From Candidatus Thiodiazotropha endoloripes (GTDB lineage Bacteria; Pseudomonadota; Gammaproteobacteria; Chromatiales; Chromatiaceae), in contig NZ_LVJW01000003.1 in NCBI RefSeq assembly GCF_001708965.1, forward strand, positions 434,001-498,000: a stretch of DNA of 64,000 nt, given 5' to 3'. Below the pieces are notes generated by a model. That model searched no databases, was not told the origin of the DNA, and saw only the letters and a list, made by a program, of their open reading frames with translations. Both the position numbers and the translations under genes were made by a program. Positions within the stretch are counted from its first letter, which is position 1. Each line of letters begins with the position of its first letter. This document shows positions 7,550-14,988 of this stretch, in pieces.

Positions 7550-8863
7550 TTAAGCAGCCTGGTTGATCTCTGCAAGGCCTGCCGGTGATTCAGTATTCAG
7601 CCAGTCAATCAGCAGGTTTCTCATGCGTTTGGCAGGGATGTAGACAGTGATGTGCTTCCCTTGCCTGACACGAGACCGCCAGAGCCACTGCACGAGTTCG
7701 TTAAGGGCGTATTGCTCCTGGTTAAATGACACTCCACACTCAGAGAACAGCTTGGTGAGGGCTGGGTTTGGGAAAGCGTTATACGCATAGGCCAGATATT
7801 TCTTATGTCGGTAGAGATTCGTAGCTTTCATGTTCACAGCAACATGTGTGTCACGGTTAACACGCTCCTCTGTAGTCATCTTTCTTAGTTGATTCTTGGA
7901 GACTCTCCCGCCGATATACCCAAACGGTGAATACTGAAGTTTCGGTTTGAACTCCTGGGGGCACGTCCACATGTTCAGGTGTGGGTCTGTTGCGTCGTTA
8001 CGAGTAAAGAACTTTCTCATGCAGTTTCTCAGTTTCTTCATGCGCTCTGGCTTCGCCTTGCTTAGGTCACTGACAGATAGCGCATTGCGACGGCTGCCGA
8101 TAGAGTTCAAGGAGATGTCCTGCACGATATCTAACAGGTGCCTGAAGGACTGCCCATACTCAGGTTTGTAGTCAATAAACATTCCATCCTCTACAGACCT
8201 CATCTCATAGTTGAGCTTGTTTAGCTTCAACCACGCAGCCATAACGGACCCCTGGAAGTTGTATGTCAGGATAAACACTTCATCAAAGGTAAGGAGACGC
8301 TGTGGACCAGTCAGCCACACACAGACAGCGTCCTGGACTCGTACCATGTTCCCTCTGGATACCTGCTGGATAAAGGGCTCATGTTTACCGGTATAGTCGT
8401 TATTTAAGAGGACAACGCGCTTTAGACCGCTGATTTCGTCCACCTCTTCACTGACAACACCGCCAGCTACAAGGGTGTGATAGTCGTGAGAAGTGATTCG
8501 GAAAGGTTCTACCACGTCTAGGACTTCGTCCAGGATCAATATGTAGTCCTTGCCCCGCAGTTCTCTTATGGATGTATCATCCCACCGTTTCAGCAGGGCG
8601 TGCGTGGTGATAACAGACTTACCTTGAGAAACCGCCTCATTGAAGACTGACAGTAAGGTTTCCTTTCCTGCCTGGTCTTCTGTGTGGGGAACCACTGCGG
8701 TCCTGTCGAGTGCGTCGGCATATCTCAGGCACTCTGAGCGGGTCGGGAGGACCACTACAAAGTTCTTGTCGGGATTGTCATTGATATAAGAGATTGCTGC
8801 CGTTGACTTGCCACGTCCCATCAGGGAATCAATAACGGTTATTTTCGGGGTACTACAGGGCAT
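7550..8863 (-). CDS. SF2-type DEAD-like helicase/ATPase, probable element replication protein
   Basis: 437 residues. Walker A is SLMGRGKST near residue 14, followed by motif Ia-like VVVLPTRSE, SVITTHALL, and Walker B ILILDEVLDVV. The C-terminal region ALNELVQWLWRSRVRQ resembles the arginine-finger helix of motif VI, followed by VYIPAKRMRNLLIDWL. The arrangement resembles phage and plasmid origin-binding helicases. There is no nuclease or primase signature. The 450 bp upstream holds inverted repeats that could be the cognate origin. It is the largest element gene apart from the recombinase. Confidence 0.78.
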   Translation of the reverse strand: MPCSTPKITVIDSLMGRGKSTAAISYINDNPDKNFVVVLPTRSECLRYADALDRTAVVPHTEDQAGKETLLSVFNEAVSQGKSVITTHALLKRWDDTSIRELRGKDYILILDEVLDVVEPFRITSHDYHTLVAGGVVSEEVDEISGLKRVVLLNNDYTGKHEPFIQQVSRGNMVRVQDAVCVWLTGPQRLLTFDEVFILTYNFQGSVMAAWLKLNKLNYEMRSVEDGMFIDYKPEYGQSFRHLLDIVQDISLNSIGSRRNALSVSDLSKAKPERMKKLRNCMRKFFTRNDATDPHLNMWTCPQEFKPKLQYSPFGYIGGRVSKNQLRKMTTEERVNRDTHVAVNMKATNLYRHKKYLAYAYNAFPNPALTKLFSECGVSFNQEQYALNELVQWLWRSRVRQGKHITVYIPAKRMRNLLIDWLNTESPAGLAEINQAA

Positions 8864-9313
8864 AGTTATTCCTTGCCAGAGTGTTCTGGCCGTGTCCTCA
8901 CAGAGTGAGTATTAGGGTGATTTAGGGGTGATCATGGGGGCATTAACTCCCCAAATTCGAGCCGAAACCCTGTAACCACGCGGGTTTCCGGGCGCTGCTC
9001 TTAAGAAAGAGATATCTAGATAGAGAGACTTAAAGATTGACTGGAAGGGGACTGTAGATATGTGATCATTGATTATTCAAAATCAATGTAACTAGACTAA
9101 TCTGGAAGGTAACCAGTAAGAGTCCAGTAGGCAGAGCTACAGGTAAACTACAAGAGGTCTACTGGTTACCTTACTGTTTAATCTGGTATCAGCTACGCTG
9201 AGTAATTGACATAAAAGATTAGAGATAAGAATCTACAGACAACCTTAAGATACCTATAGACCTATCTACCTTTGATTATGTCATTCAGTGGCGATAGCCA
9301 TATCCAGGTAGAA
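8864..9313. other. Repeat-rich intergenic region, candidate replication origin
   Basis: A 450-bp non-coding region upstream of the helicase gene. It holds a perfect 13-bp inverted repeat (AAGGTAACCAGTA 9106-9118 and its complement 9160-9172), the AT-rich inverted repeat CATTGATT...AATCAATG (9068-9089), a short hairpin GGGG/CCCC near 8936-8952, and AAACCC/GGGTTT around 8970-8995. The word TAATCTGG occurs twice, near 9098 and 9179. Such structure next to a helicase gene suggests an origin or a control region. Confidence 0.5.
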
Positions 9314-9814
9314 CTATAGTGCCATTGAGGTAGCCTTGATACTCAAGAGTTTTTGCTGGAGACTGCTGTTGATTGATCGATGAATGAATGAGGATTGAGA
9401 TACAGCGGCGTCGATATCTACGTCTAGCTTGCCTGAGGCACTGGCGGCAGCTACCCCCCGCCTAAATCCCTCAACCAGTGCCCGGTCTAGCATATTCTCA
9501 AGGGCTTCGCGTTCTGCCTGCTCATCTGCTTCGATCTTATTTATTAGCAGGGCCATAAATTCATCATCTAGAAGATTGTCAAGCTCTTCTAAATTATTTG
9601 GTTCAGTAGGGTCTAAAGCCTCGAAATCATGATCGACTATATAAGCATCAACAAGTCCAACCATTGCTTCTCTGTTTGTTTGTCGTAAGGCCACGCCTAG
9701 AACATGATTGTCAGGTGCTTTTGCAAGTTCTGGGATGTTGGGGCTGATAACGGCTCGGATGAGGGCTGGGCGTGATAGAACCATATCTTCGTACTTGACT
9801 AAATAATTGCTCAT
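9314..9814 (-). CDS. Hypothetical acidic element protein
   Basis: 166 residues, family not recognised. Very acidic in the middle (ALDPTEPNNLEELDNLLDDEFMALL and following), mostly helical, with no membrane segment or signal peptide and no cysteine motif. The ribosome-binding site AGGAGAAAC lies before ATG 9814. It lies 90 bp after the two-domain RHH-like gene and probably belongs to the leftward operon starting near 11723. Confidence 0.7.
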   Translation of the reverse strand: MSNYLVKYEDMVLSRPALIRAVISPNIPELAKAPDNHVLGVALRQTNREAMVGLVDAYIVDHDFEALDPTEPNNLEELDNLLDDEFMALLINKIEADEQAEREALENMLDRALVEGFRRGVAAASASGKLDVDIDAAVSQSSFIHRSINSSLQQKLLSIKATSMAL

Positions 9815-9904
9815 GACTTTGTTTCTCCTATGAGTGTGTGCTGTCAGTTTTGTTTTCTGGGTAGGGTGGTTGTGAGTTCGTTGGTGTGTTGGTCTTTATA
9901 GGTG

Positions 9905-10390
9905 TCAGCCGAAAGGTAACCTTCCAGGCTGGCCCCACTGCTCAGGGTTGGGGGTTAGATCTTCAGCACTCTGTAAGGCGTCTTCACGATCCTGTGAGAT
10001 GCCCTCAGGGTCTACTGGTATCTCTTCAGGTAACGAGTAATTACCCATGATCAATCCATAGATCAGATTACCTATTGAGTAATCAACATCTGCATAGGGA
10101 TTAACACGCTCTGCGGTCTCTCTAAGGCTCTCCTGTAGTGCCGTTATGCGCTGATATGTGTCAGGGAATAGGGTGACCTCAAGACGGCGTTTTGTTGCCT
10201 CTCTGGTGCCTGTAGACTGCCTTCTGTGGCTGTACAGTGGGGGTCCTTCAGAAAGCTTGCAGTTACCTGTGATCAGGGTGTCTATGACATCATCAGTGGT
10301 TACTGGTTTGCCTTCACGAGATGTTAAGAACTCTGCTAGGAATTCAATCTCTTTCACTATCTCAGTGAGGATAATTAGTGTAATTCTCAT
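9905..10390 (-). CDS. Protein with two tandem ribbon-helix-helix-like domains
   Basis: 161 residues from ATG 10390. The open frame runs up to 10558, but that part overlaps the upstream gene and codes for nothing recognisable. Residues 1-46 (RITLIILTE ... TTDDVIDTLITGNCKL) and 69-120 (RLEVTLFPDTY ... SIGNLIYGLIMGNYSL) are repeats of each other: a basic beta strand, a helix, then a second helix ending in GN-x-x-L. This matches the MetJ/Arc fold and the neighbouring small proteins. Probably DNA-binding; role in the element unknown. No clear ribosome-binding site is seen, but a hairpin precedes it. Confidence 0.62.
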   Translation of the reverse strand: MRITLIILTEIVKEIEFLAEFLTSREGKPVTTDDVIDTLITGNCKLSEGPPLYSHRRQSTGTREATKRRLEVTLFPDTYQRITALQESLRETAERVNPYADVDYSIGNLIYGLIMGNYSLPEEIPVDPEGISQDREDALQSAEDLTPNPEQWGQPGRLPFG

Positions 10391-10404
10391 GGTGTGTAAA
10401 GAGG

Positions 10405-10466
10405 CCCCGGCAGGGGTAGAAACAATCACGAATATCGTAAGTATTAGTGGAAGGGTCCCTGCCGGG
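10405..10466. promoter_or_regulatory. Inverted repeat between two RHH-like genes
   Basis: CCCGGCAGGG (10406-10415) pairs with CCCTGCCGGG (10457-10466), and the right arm can fold alone as GGTCCC/GGGACC. It lies in the leader between the stop at 10483 and the start at 10390 on the minus strand. No T-run follows, so a translational or operator role is more likely than termination. Confidence 0.45.
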
Positions 10467-10482
10467 ACCTGGGAGACCTTGT

Positions 10483-10752
10483 TTAGTCGGTGTGTTTCGG
10501 TGTGTCTGCCCAGTCTGGCAGAGGGAGCACACCTTCTATGATGCGAGCAACAACCCAATCACGGGAAGGAGTTCGACCGGAGGACTTTAGGACCTGGGCT
10601 TGTAGCGCCTTAATGTACTCAATGACAGGCGCAGGCAGTCGCTCGATGTATGCACGTACCAACCGCTCAGGATCGACCGTTGTTTGGATAATTGTTGGAC
10701 CGGCCTTATCTTCGGTCTTGTCTTCTGGGAGCTGGTTGTTAGTAAACAGCAT
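10483..10752 (-). CDS. Small RHH-like protein (GRTPS...PLP family), copy 1
   Basis: 89 residues. The C-terminal half LQAQVLKSSGRTPSRDWVV...IIEGVLPLPDWADT is clearly paralogous to the next gene (LQTQVLQNTGRTPSLDEIL...ILNGTHPLPPWADT). The N-terminus has a beta-strand-like segment (TIIQTTVDPE) before a helix. This suggests a ribbon-helix-helix dimer-type DNA-binding protein, though the fold is inferred. AGAGGA precedes ATG 10752, and the gene begins 14 bp after its paralogue. Confidence 0.72.
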   Translation of the reverse strand: MLFTNNQLPEDKTEDKAGPTIIQTTVDPERLVRAYIERLPAPVIEYIKALQAQVLKSSGRTPSRDWVVARIIEGVLPLPDWADTPKHTD

Positions 10753-10766
10753 TAGTTATCCTCTGC

Positions 10767-11012
10767 TTAAACAGCGTAACGGCTGGTATCAGCCCAAGGG
10801 GGGAGCGGATGGGTGCCGTTGAGGATATCTTCCAGGATTTCGTCAAGAGATGGTGTACGGCCAGTGTTCTGAAGGACCTGGGTCTGTAATTGACGAAAGT
10901 AGACTTTGTTTCGATATGGCAGGTTCCTGATGCCTGCTGATTCCAGCTTCATGTCGAGGTTCGTTGCCCCGACAGTATGCCCGTTTTCATCGGTTGTATA
11001 TGTAGTTGCCAT
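10767..11012 (-). CDS. Small RHH-like protein (GRTPS...PLP family), copy 2
   Basis: 81 residues, a paralogue of the adjacent 89-residue protein across about 35 residues, including GRTPSLDEI and PLPPWADTSR. It has a short variable N-terminus and then two predicted helices. AAGGAAC precedes the start. The tandem placement indicates local duplication followed by divergence. Regulatory DNA-binding is the simplest guess; it is not shown by the sequence. Confidence 0.72.
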   Translation of the reverse strand: MATTYTTDENGHTVGATNLDMKLESAGIRNLPYRNKVYFRQLQTQVLQNTGRTPSLDEILEDILNGTHPLPPWADTSRYAV

Positions 11013-11041
11013 TGCTTTGTTTGTTCCTTAGTTCAGGTTGT

Positions 11042-11416
11042 TTAGAAGTTAGAGATAGCAGCCTTAGCTTCTACCTCATGGGTGAAGGCAGCGTTCGAAC
11101 CGTACCGGGGGTCTTTCATATCACTCAGCATCTGGTCATATGATTCGTAAGCCTTGACGCTCCCTTGAGCGGGCCGGGATGTAGCCTTGTTGAGTGTCTC
11201 ACTTCTCTGTGAGGAGTCGGTTGGAATTCGAGTGCCTAGGACGGTTTCTACAGTGGAGCCGTCGGGCATGACTAAAACCGAACTGCTGTGTATTGGCCCA
11301 GGCTGTGCAGGCCACACACTTTCTGAGCCATCTTTGCCAAGTGCTTTGTCTAAGTCTTGTTGTAGAGATTCAAGCTCTTCTGGAGTGATGGATCTACTGG
11401 TACTTCTTGCTGACAT
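11042..11416 (-). CDS. Hypothetical hydrophilic element protein
   Basis: 124 residues from ATG 11416, preferred over the in-frame upstream start at 11464 because AGGAAT lies at the right distance and the earlier start overlaps the previous gene. The Ser- and Thr-rich N-terminus (SARSTSRSITPEELE) is followed by a disordered centre and a C-terminus SYDQMLSDMKDPRYGSNAAF. I faintly recall similar DPRY-containing tails in phage structural-assembly proteins, but cannot support a function. No membrane segment. Confidence 0.65.
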   Translation of the reverse strand: MSARSTSRSITPEELESLQQDLDKALGKDGSESVWPAQPGPIHSSSVLVMPDGSTVETVLGTRIPTDSSQRSETLNKATSRPAQGSVKAYESYDQMLSDMKDPRYGSNAAFTHEVEAKAAISNF

Positions 11417-11453
11417 ATTATGTTTATTCCTGTGTTGATGATTAGAGTGGGAA

Positions 11454-11723
11454 TTACTTCCCACCCCACCTGTGAGTTTCTCTAGGTTTCTCGCGTTTAA
11501 CGACGCGCCCTAGAATTGCGCTATTGACTAAAGCACTCAGTGATAGGCGCTCTCCGGTCTGTGCTTCGTGAGAGGCCCTGAGGGTCTTTAGTTTTTCTTC
11601 AGACTCCGGGAGGAACCGGACAGTCATTCGGTAGGTAGGCCCATCGGTGTTCTTTGGGAGACCGACGAGACCTGATTGGCGTTCTTTTGGGGTACTGCTG
11701 GTTGTTGAGTTATTGGTGTTCAC
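11454..11723 (-). CDS. Ribbon-helix-helix DNA-binding protein
   Basis: 89 residues. The clearest RHH member of the element: beta strand RMTVRFLPE (residues about 32-40), helix A SEEKLKTLRASHEA, turn TGERL, helix B SLSALVNSAILGRVV. The start is GTG 11723, with AGGAGC upstream. The N-terminal 28 residues are Ser/Thr-rich and probably disordered. Its stop overlaps the extended frame of the next gene. First gene of the leftward operon, so it may autoregulate that operon and bind the RGTAGTAC repeats; this is inference. Confidence 0.75.
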   Translation of the reverse strand: MNTNNSTTSSTPKERQSGLVGLPKNTDGPTYRMTVRFLPESEEKLKTLRASHEAQTGERLSLSALVNSAILGRVVKREKPRETHRWGGK

Positions 11724-12134
11724 ATTAAATAAAGCTCCTGGTTAGGTTGGTGGTGTTCGGTGTGGTAGTGCTCTTGGCCAATAAACCGATCTCGACAGAC
11801 ATACACGCGAGGGTTTTATCCCTGTAAGTGCGGGTTTCAAACTTACGGCTAAAATCGGGTGATTTGAGGCCCTCCAGACCCCCCCCCCCAAAGATCATAG
11901 GGAGTCAGTGAGGGATCAGAGAGAGTTCAGGGAGGTATCAGCCAGTCTTCTGGTGGTTCTATACCCACCGATGCCCACGGGCAAATTCATGGATAATCTG
12001 CAAGGCTGAAAACGGCTTATCTTTCTATAAGGGGGGGATTCAAACTAATACAATAGAATCAATGACTTAGTAGGGGGTCGCTGCCAACCAAAAATCAATG
12101 ACTTACGGCTGGCGGCGAGTACCTAAATAACGGG
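11724..12134. other. Intergenic region with C11 tract and short repeats
   Basis: 411 bp without a supported gene. It contains a run of eleven C (11879-11889), a run of seven G near 12031, the direct repeat AATCAATGACTTA at 12057 and 12093 (a near copy, AATCAATTACTTA, is at 12688), and ACTTACGGCT near 11840 and 12101. It probably holds the promoter of the 11723 operon and possibly binding sites. Confidence 0.5.
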
Positions 12135-12509
12135 TTATGCGTGTCCTAACAACAGGTGATCTGCAAGACCCTGCCAGACCTCTTCCAGCTCTTCTACAGT
12201 CAGCCCTTCCCACTGATCTCTATACTCATCCTTTGCCAGGGTTTCCCCCAGGGTCTCAATCAGGATGGACTCTGGCGGTGTCCTCAAGTGATCCTGCAAG
12301 GCTTCTCTAAGGCCACGTACCAGCTCTGTGTCTACGCTTTCCCAGCTACTGGGGTCTAGGTGCCAGTCAGGGCCTATACGATCTACAGCAGACTGAAGGG
12401 CAGACTGTGTGAGGGTATCTGCGGTGTCTTTAAGGTCCTGGTAGTAATCCAGGCAGAGGAGGGCGGTACTATAGGCAGAGTCTACGGTGTTGATCTGGGT
12501 GTTACTCAT
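12135..12509 (-). CDS. Hypothetical element protein, paralogue of the 121-aa protein at 7139-7504
   Basis: 124 residues, acidic and helical. It shares DTLTQ and the terminal W-x-GLA-x-HLL signature with the product of 7139-7504. AGGAC lies upstream of ATG 12509. Two AGTAGTAC-type repeats lie 38-57 bp before the start and a third about 140 bp before it, so expression is probably controlled through them. Function unknown. Confidence 0.7.
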   Translation of the reverse strand: MSNTQINTVDSAYSTALLCLDYYQDLKDTADTLTQSALQSAVDRIGPDWHLDPSSWESVDTELVRGLREALQDHLRTPPESILIETLGETLAKDEYRDQWEGLTVEELEEVWQGLADHLLLGHA

Positions 12510-12937
12510 CTGTGTTGCGTCCTGTTTTGTTCAAAGGTGCAGGAAAAGTAGTGCAATAAGTAGTACAAGTCAACATAAACAACTGATGCAGAAAGTAATA
12601 GTTACTCTATAGTAATCCAACCGATAACGTGACAATCACCCCACAGGTAGTACCAATGGATACACAATCCATTGACCTTAGGTTTTAAATCAATTACTTA
12701 GCGGAATTAGTGACAAGAAAAGGGACACAAAAGTAACTATCCACCTCCCAGGGTGGTATCGATCAGGGTTCTTTGAGGGATCGGAAAGGAATCAAGAAGA
12801 GGATAGGGAGGCCACCCCCTATGGGGGGGGGGGAAGCCGTCCCGTACTTATCAATTTATACCTTCACGAAAATTTCCGGTAAAACTTTCAGGCCCCTAGA
12901 TGGAGCCAGGAATTCTCTACTGAAACAGCTTGCGTGT
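12510..12937. other. Intergenic control region with phased repeats and G11 tract
   Basis: AGTAGTGC (12547), AGTAGTAC (12559) and GGTAGTAC (12646) belong to the same repeat set as those at both element ends; the first two are 12 bp apart. An eleven-G run lies at 12823-12833. The only frame here, across the G run, shows no coding character. Confidence 0.55.
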
Positions 12938-13099
12938 TTAAGGACCCCTACCGTTTTTGTTCTTTCTTTCTAGTCCTGGTCTCAAGGTAAACTCAATGAT
13001 GGCAAACACCCCCGCCAGCAATACAGCAGCCATAGGTTGCCCCAGCTGAAGCAGTATTCCAGGACAAACTATAAATATTGTTAGCCAGATGTATCTCAT
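12938..13099 (-). CDS. 53-aa two-helix membrane peptide coupled to the recombinase
   Basis: The start ATG at 13099 overlaps the recombinase stop as TAATG, a classic translational-coupling arrangement. The 53 residues form two hydrophobic helices (WLTIFIVCPGILLQ and MAAVLLAGVFAIIEFTL) and a basic tail (RKNKNGRG). The size and plan resemble small inner-membrane or holin-like peptides, but no family is recognised. The tight overlap and coding-like sequence support it as a real gene. Confidence 0.55.
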   Translation of the reverse strand: MRYIWLTIFIVCPGILLQLGQPMAAVLLAGVFAIIEFTLRPGLERKNKNGRGP

Positions 13100-14439
13100 T
13101 AGAGCTTGTCAGTACCTTTCAGATCATAGGTTATCTTCTCGACAGCCTCCCGCATTGCCTCAATCGTCTGACCTTTACTGTAGGTATTGAATGCCAGAGC
13201 ATGTGACTTGTGGCCGACAATACGTTCAATCAGTATCCCGCTAACGTCTGCCTGTTCCATCTTTGTTATGAAGGTATGACGTAGGCCGTGGAAAACGTAA
13301 TCTTTTCCGAACCCAAGAGACTTCTTCACTCTGCCGAATACCTTGCCGATGTTCCAGCTGGGGCGCATATCGGGTCCTCCGGGCACAAGGCCCTTGATCA
13401 GTGGGCCTGTATCCCTGGAATCAATCAATGATCCGATAAGTGGTTTAATGGCGCTGTGGATCGGTACTTCTCTCACGGCAGATGCAGTCTTACCTTCGCG
13501 GACCTTGAAGGCACCATCAGTACAATCCTCTACCTGTAATGAACAAATCTCATCGCGCCTCATGCCTGTGTGAATGGCTATCAGGGTTATTGAGTGGCAT
13601 CTGCTGGCATTCTCACGGGATACCTGCTGCTTTTCTTCTTTAGATATCCTTGAGAACTCAGCGAGGACCGTCTGAAGCTGTGTGTCTGACCAAGCCTTAC
13701 GGTCGGTATCTTCCGGCTTAACCTCTGCTCTACGTCCTCTGATTGCTTCTAGTTTGATGTTACCGAAGGGGTTTCGATTGACAATACGCTTGGACTGTAC
13801 CCAGTCAAAGAATAGGTTGAGAGTATTCAATCTTCTTTGCTTGGTCTTATGTACCACTCCACTATTGATGATATGCCTATCAACGAAACTCCATGCCTCA
13901 TCCTCACTCAGGCAGCTATGTATAGGCACATCCCGGCCTAACTCATCTGCCCAGATGTCAACCATCTTCATCCGGTCCCGTACGGCACCATTAGTTAATC
14001 CATCAGCACACCAAGTTTCATACTCAGCTAATAATGATCTAAGGGAAGGGGAGTCCTTCTTTGCCTTAGCGATCATAAGGGCCTGCTTGATGTTCTCTGC
14101 TTCTGTCTGCTCATGCTTGTTGACGTATCTCTCAAGGGCATCCAGCAGACCAGCCTCAGCATTACCTTCTGGTGTATCCTCAGCGCTTCCTTTCAGCTTG
14201 TGGAGCTGTTTAGCCATGCGGATCACTAAAGGAACGTCCCGCCCTTCGTCTTGAGCTTCTTCTACTTCCCTGTGGAACTCAGTGTGCATCATGTCTCTGA
14301 GCCTGCGGGCTTCGTTGATGTCACGGGTTTTGAGAGATTTCGTGAAGAATGTCCCGTAGACCTCCTGCATAAATACAGGGTATTTGCGCTTGTAATAGAA
14401 TGTATGGCCCCTCTTGACCATATATTTCATATCTGACAT
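13099..14439 (-). CDS. Tyrosine recombinase (element integrase)
   Basis: 446 residues from ATG 14439 (MSDMKYMVKRGHTFYYK). The in-frame start at 14514 runs through the repeat sites and att flank and lacks homologous character. The N-terminus is of the phage-integrase type (VKRGHTFYYKRKYP), followed by a SAM-like core-binding domain. The catalytic domain shows Arg in AIHTGMRRDEI, HGLRHTF (His-x-x-Arg), the second His in IVGHKSHAL, and the Tyr nucleophile in FNTYSKG. It integrates the element at tRNA-His. It reads away from attR, 100 bp from it. Confidence 0.93.
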   Translation of the reverse strand: MSDMKYMVKRGHTFYYKRKYPVFMQEVYGTFFTKSLKTRDINEARRLRDMMHTEFHREVEEAQDEGRDVPLVIRMAKQLHKLKGSAEDTPEGNAEAGLLDALERYVNKHEQTEAENIKQALMIAKAKKDSPSLRSLLAEYETWCADGLTNGAVRDRMKMVDIWADELGRDVPIHSCLSEDEAWSFVDRHIINSGVVHKTKQRRLNTLNLFFDWVQSKRIVNRNPFGNIKLEAIRGRRAEVKPEDTDRKAWSDTQLQTVLAEFSRISKEEKQQVSRENASRCHSITLIAIHTGMRRDEICSLQVEDCTDGAFKVREGKTASAVREVPIHSAIKPLIGSLIDSRDTGPLIKGLVPGGPDMRPSWNIGKVFGRVKKSLGFGKDYVFHGLRHTFITKMEQADVSGILIERIVGHKSHALAFNTYSKGQTIEAMREAVEKITYDLKGTDKL

Positions 14440-14454
14440 GATCACCGCCCCTGA

Positions 14455-14475
14455 AGTAGTACTGCTAGGTAGTAC
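14455..14475 (+). repeat. RGTAGTAC phased repeats, right end
   Basis: AGTAGTAC (14455) and GGTAGTAC (14468) are direct repeats 13 bp apart, immediately upstream of the recombinase start at 14439 and 65 bp inside attR. The same motif and spacing occur near attL. The position suits both integrase arm-site and promoter-operator roles. Confidence 0.65.
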
Positions 14476-14539
14476 AGGGTAGACGAGTAAGTTGCTGAAT
14501 TCAATAGGAATCATGGACTTGCGAAAAGCGGCCTGAGCA

Positions 14540-14557
14540 ACCCATCGTCCACCCCAT
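14540..14557 (+). other. attR (duplicate of tRNA-His 3' end)
   Basis: An exact 18-bp copy of 1822-1839, nine bases before tRNA-Lys. It marks the right edge of the element and the original tRNA-His/tRNA-Lys spacer. Confidence 0.9.
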
Positions 14558-14566
14558 CTACAGAAC

Positions 14567-14642
14567 GGGCCATTAGCTCAGCTGGTAGAGCAGTGGACTC
14601 TTAATCCATTGGTCGAAGGTTCGAATCCTTCATGGCCCACCA
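14567..14642 (+). tRNA. tRNA-Lys (anticodon CTT)
   Basis: Complete 76-nt cloverleaf: acceptor GGGCCAT/ATGGCCC, anticodon loop CTCTTAA giving CTT, T-loop TTCGAAT, encoded CCA. Once the last gene of the Pro-Arg-His-Lys operon, it is now 12.7 kb from its promoter, so it must be transcribed from within the element or by a promoter near attR. Confidence 0.97.
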
Positions 14643-14650
14643 GATTTCAA

Positions 14651-14686
14651 AAGGGTTAGCGTTGTAGTAGGCGCTAACCCTTTTTT
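14651..14686 (+). terminator. Rho-independent terminator of the tRNA operon
   Basis: AAGGGTTAGCG (14651-14661) pairs perfectly with CGCTAACCCTT (14672-14682) over 11 bp, followed by a T-run to 14686. It lies eight bases after tRNA-Lys. Confidence 0.92.
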
Positions 14687-14722
14687 CGTTTGCTTGAGTT
14701 TTGCGTGATCCCCTACCACTCT

Positions 14723-14878
14723 TTACCGACGACTAAAAGTATGCTTCAAATCGTGGACACGAACCTGGGGTAATCCAACACGAACCCTGGCCCGTTTCCA
14801 TGCACTCGTGAGCATATGTCCGACCGGTTTGTTCTTGTAGTGAAACACATGGGTGGGGTGTTTCCCAATGATCGACAA
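14723..14878 (-). pseudogene. Tyrosine recombinase remnant next to tRNA-Lys
   Basis: The peptide HPTHVFHYKNKPVGHML...AWKRARVRVGLPQVRVHDLKHTFSRR matches the catalytic region of phage-type integrases, up to the HDLKHT motif (His-x-x-Arg position, here Lys-His). It stops straight after and lacks both the upstream Arg region and the Tyr nucleophile. Its place at a tRNA 3' flank suggests debris of an earlier element that used tRNA-Lys. Confidence 0.75.
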
Positions 14879-14988
14879 GGAATTTACCAATTGCAACTGG
14901 TCTACACTTGCTAACACGGGTTGAACGGAGGTAACGCGGAGGACAACACTTGGGCCCGCAGAAAAACACCGGAGAAAGCCAGTTTGAC

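Larger units (their letters stand above)
1822..14557. mobile_element. 12.7-kb integrative element inserted in tRNA-His
   Basis: Bounded by identical 18-bp copies of the tRNA-His 3' end (1822-1839 and 14540-14557). The tyrosine recombinase gene lies at the right end. The right half, from 5743 on, is transcribed leftward; the left cargo (2012-5390) runs rightward. No relaxase, capsid, terminase or transfer gene was recognised, so mobility may depend on a helper, or the element may be a phage satellite or plasmid-like island. It splits tRNA-His from tRNA-Lys and its terminator, which were probably one operon. Confidence 0.88.

Noticed and set aside
12773..12973. 66-aa frame spanning the G11 tract
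   Set aside because: Codons are dictated by the homopolymer and there is no ribosome-binding site or homology-like pattern.
13099..14514. Longer recombinase start at 14514
   Set aside because: The extra 25 residues cover the RGTAGTAC repeats and have no integrase character; the domain starts at the Met at 14439.
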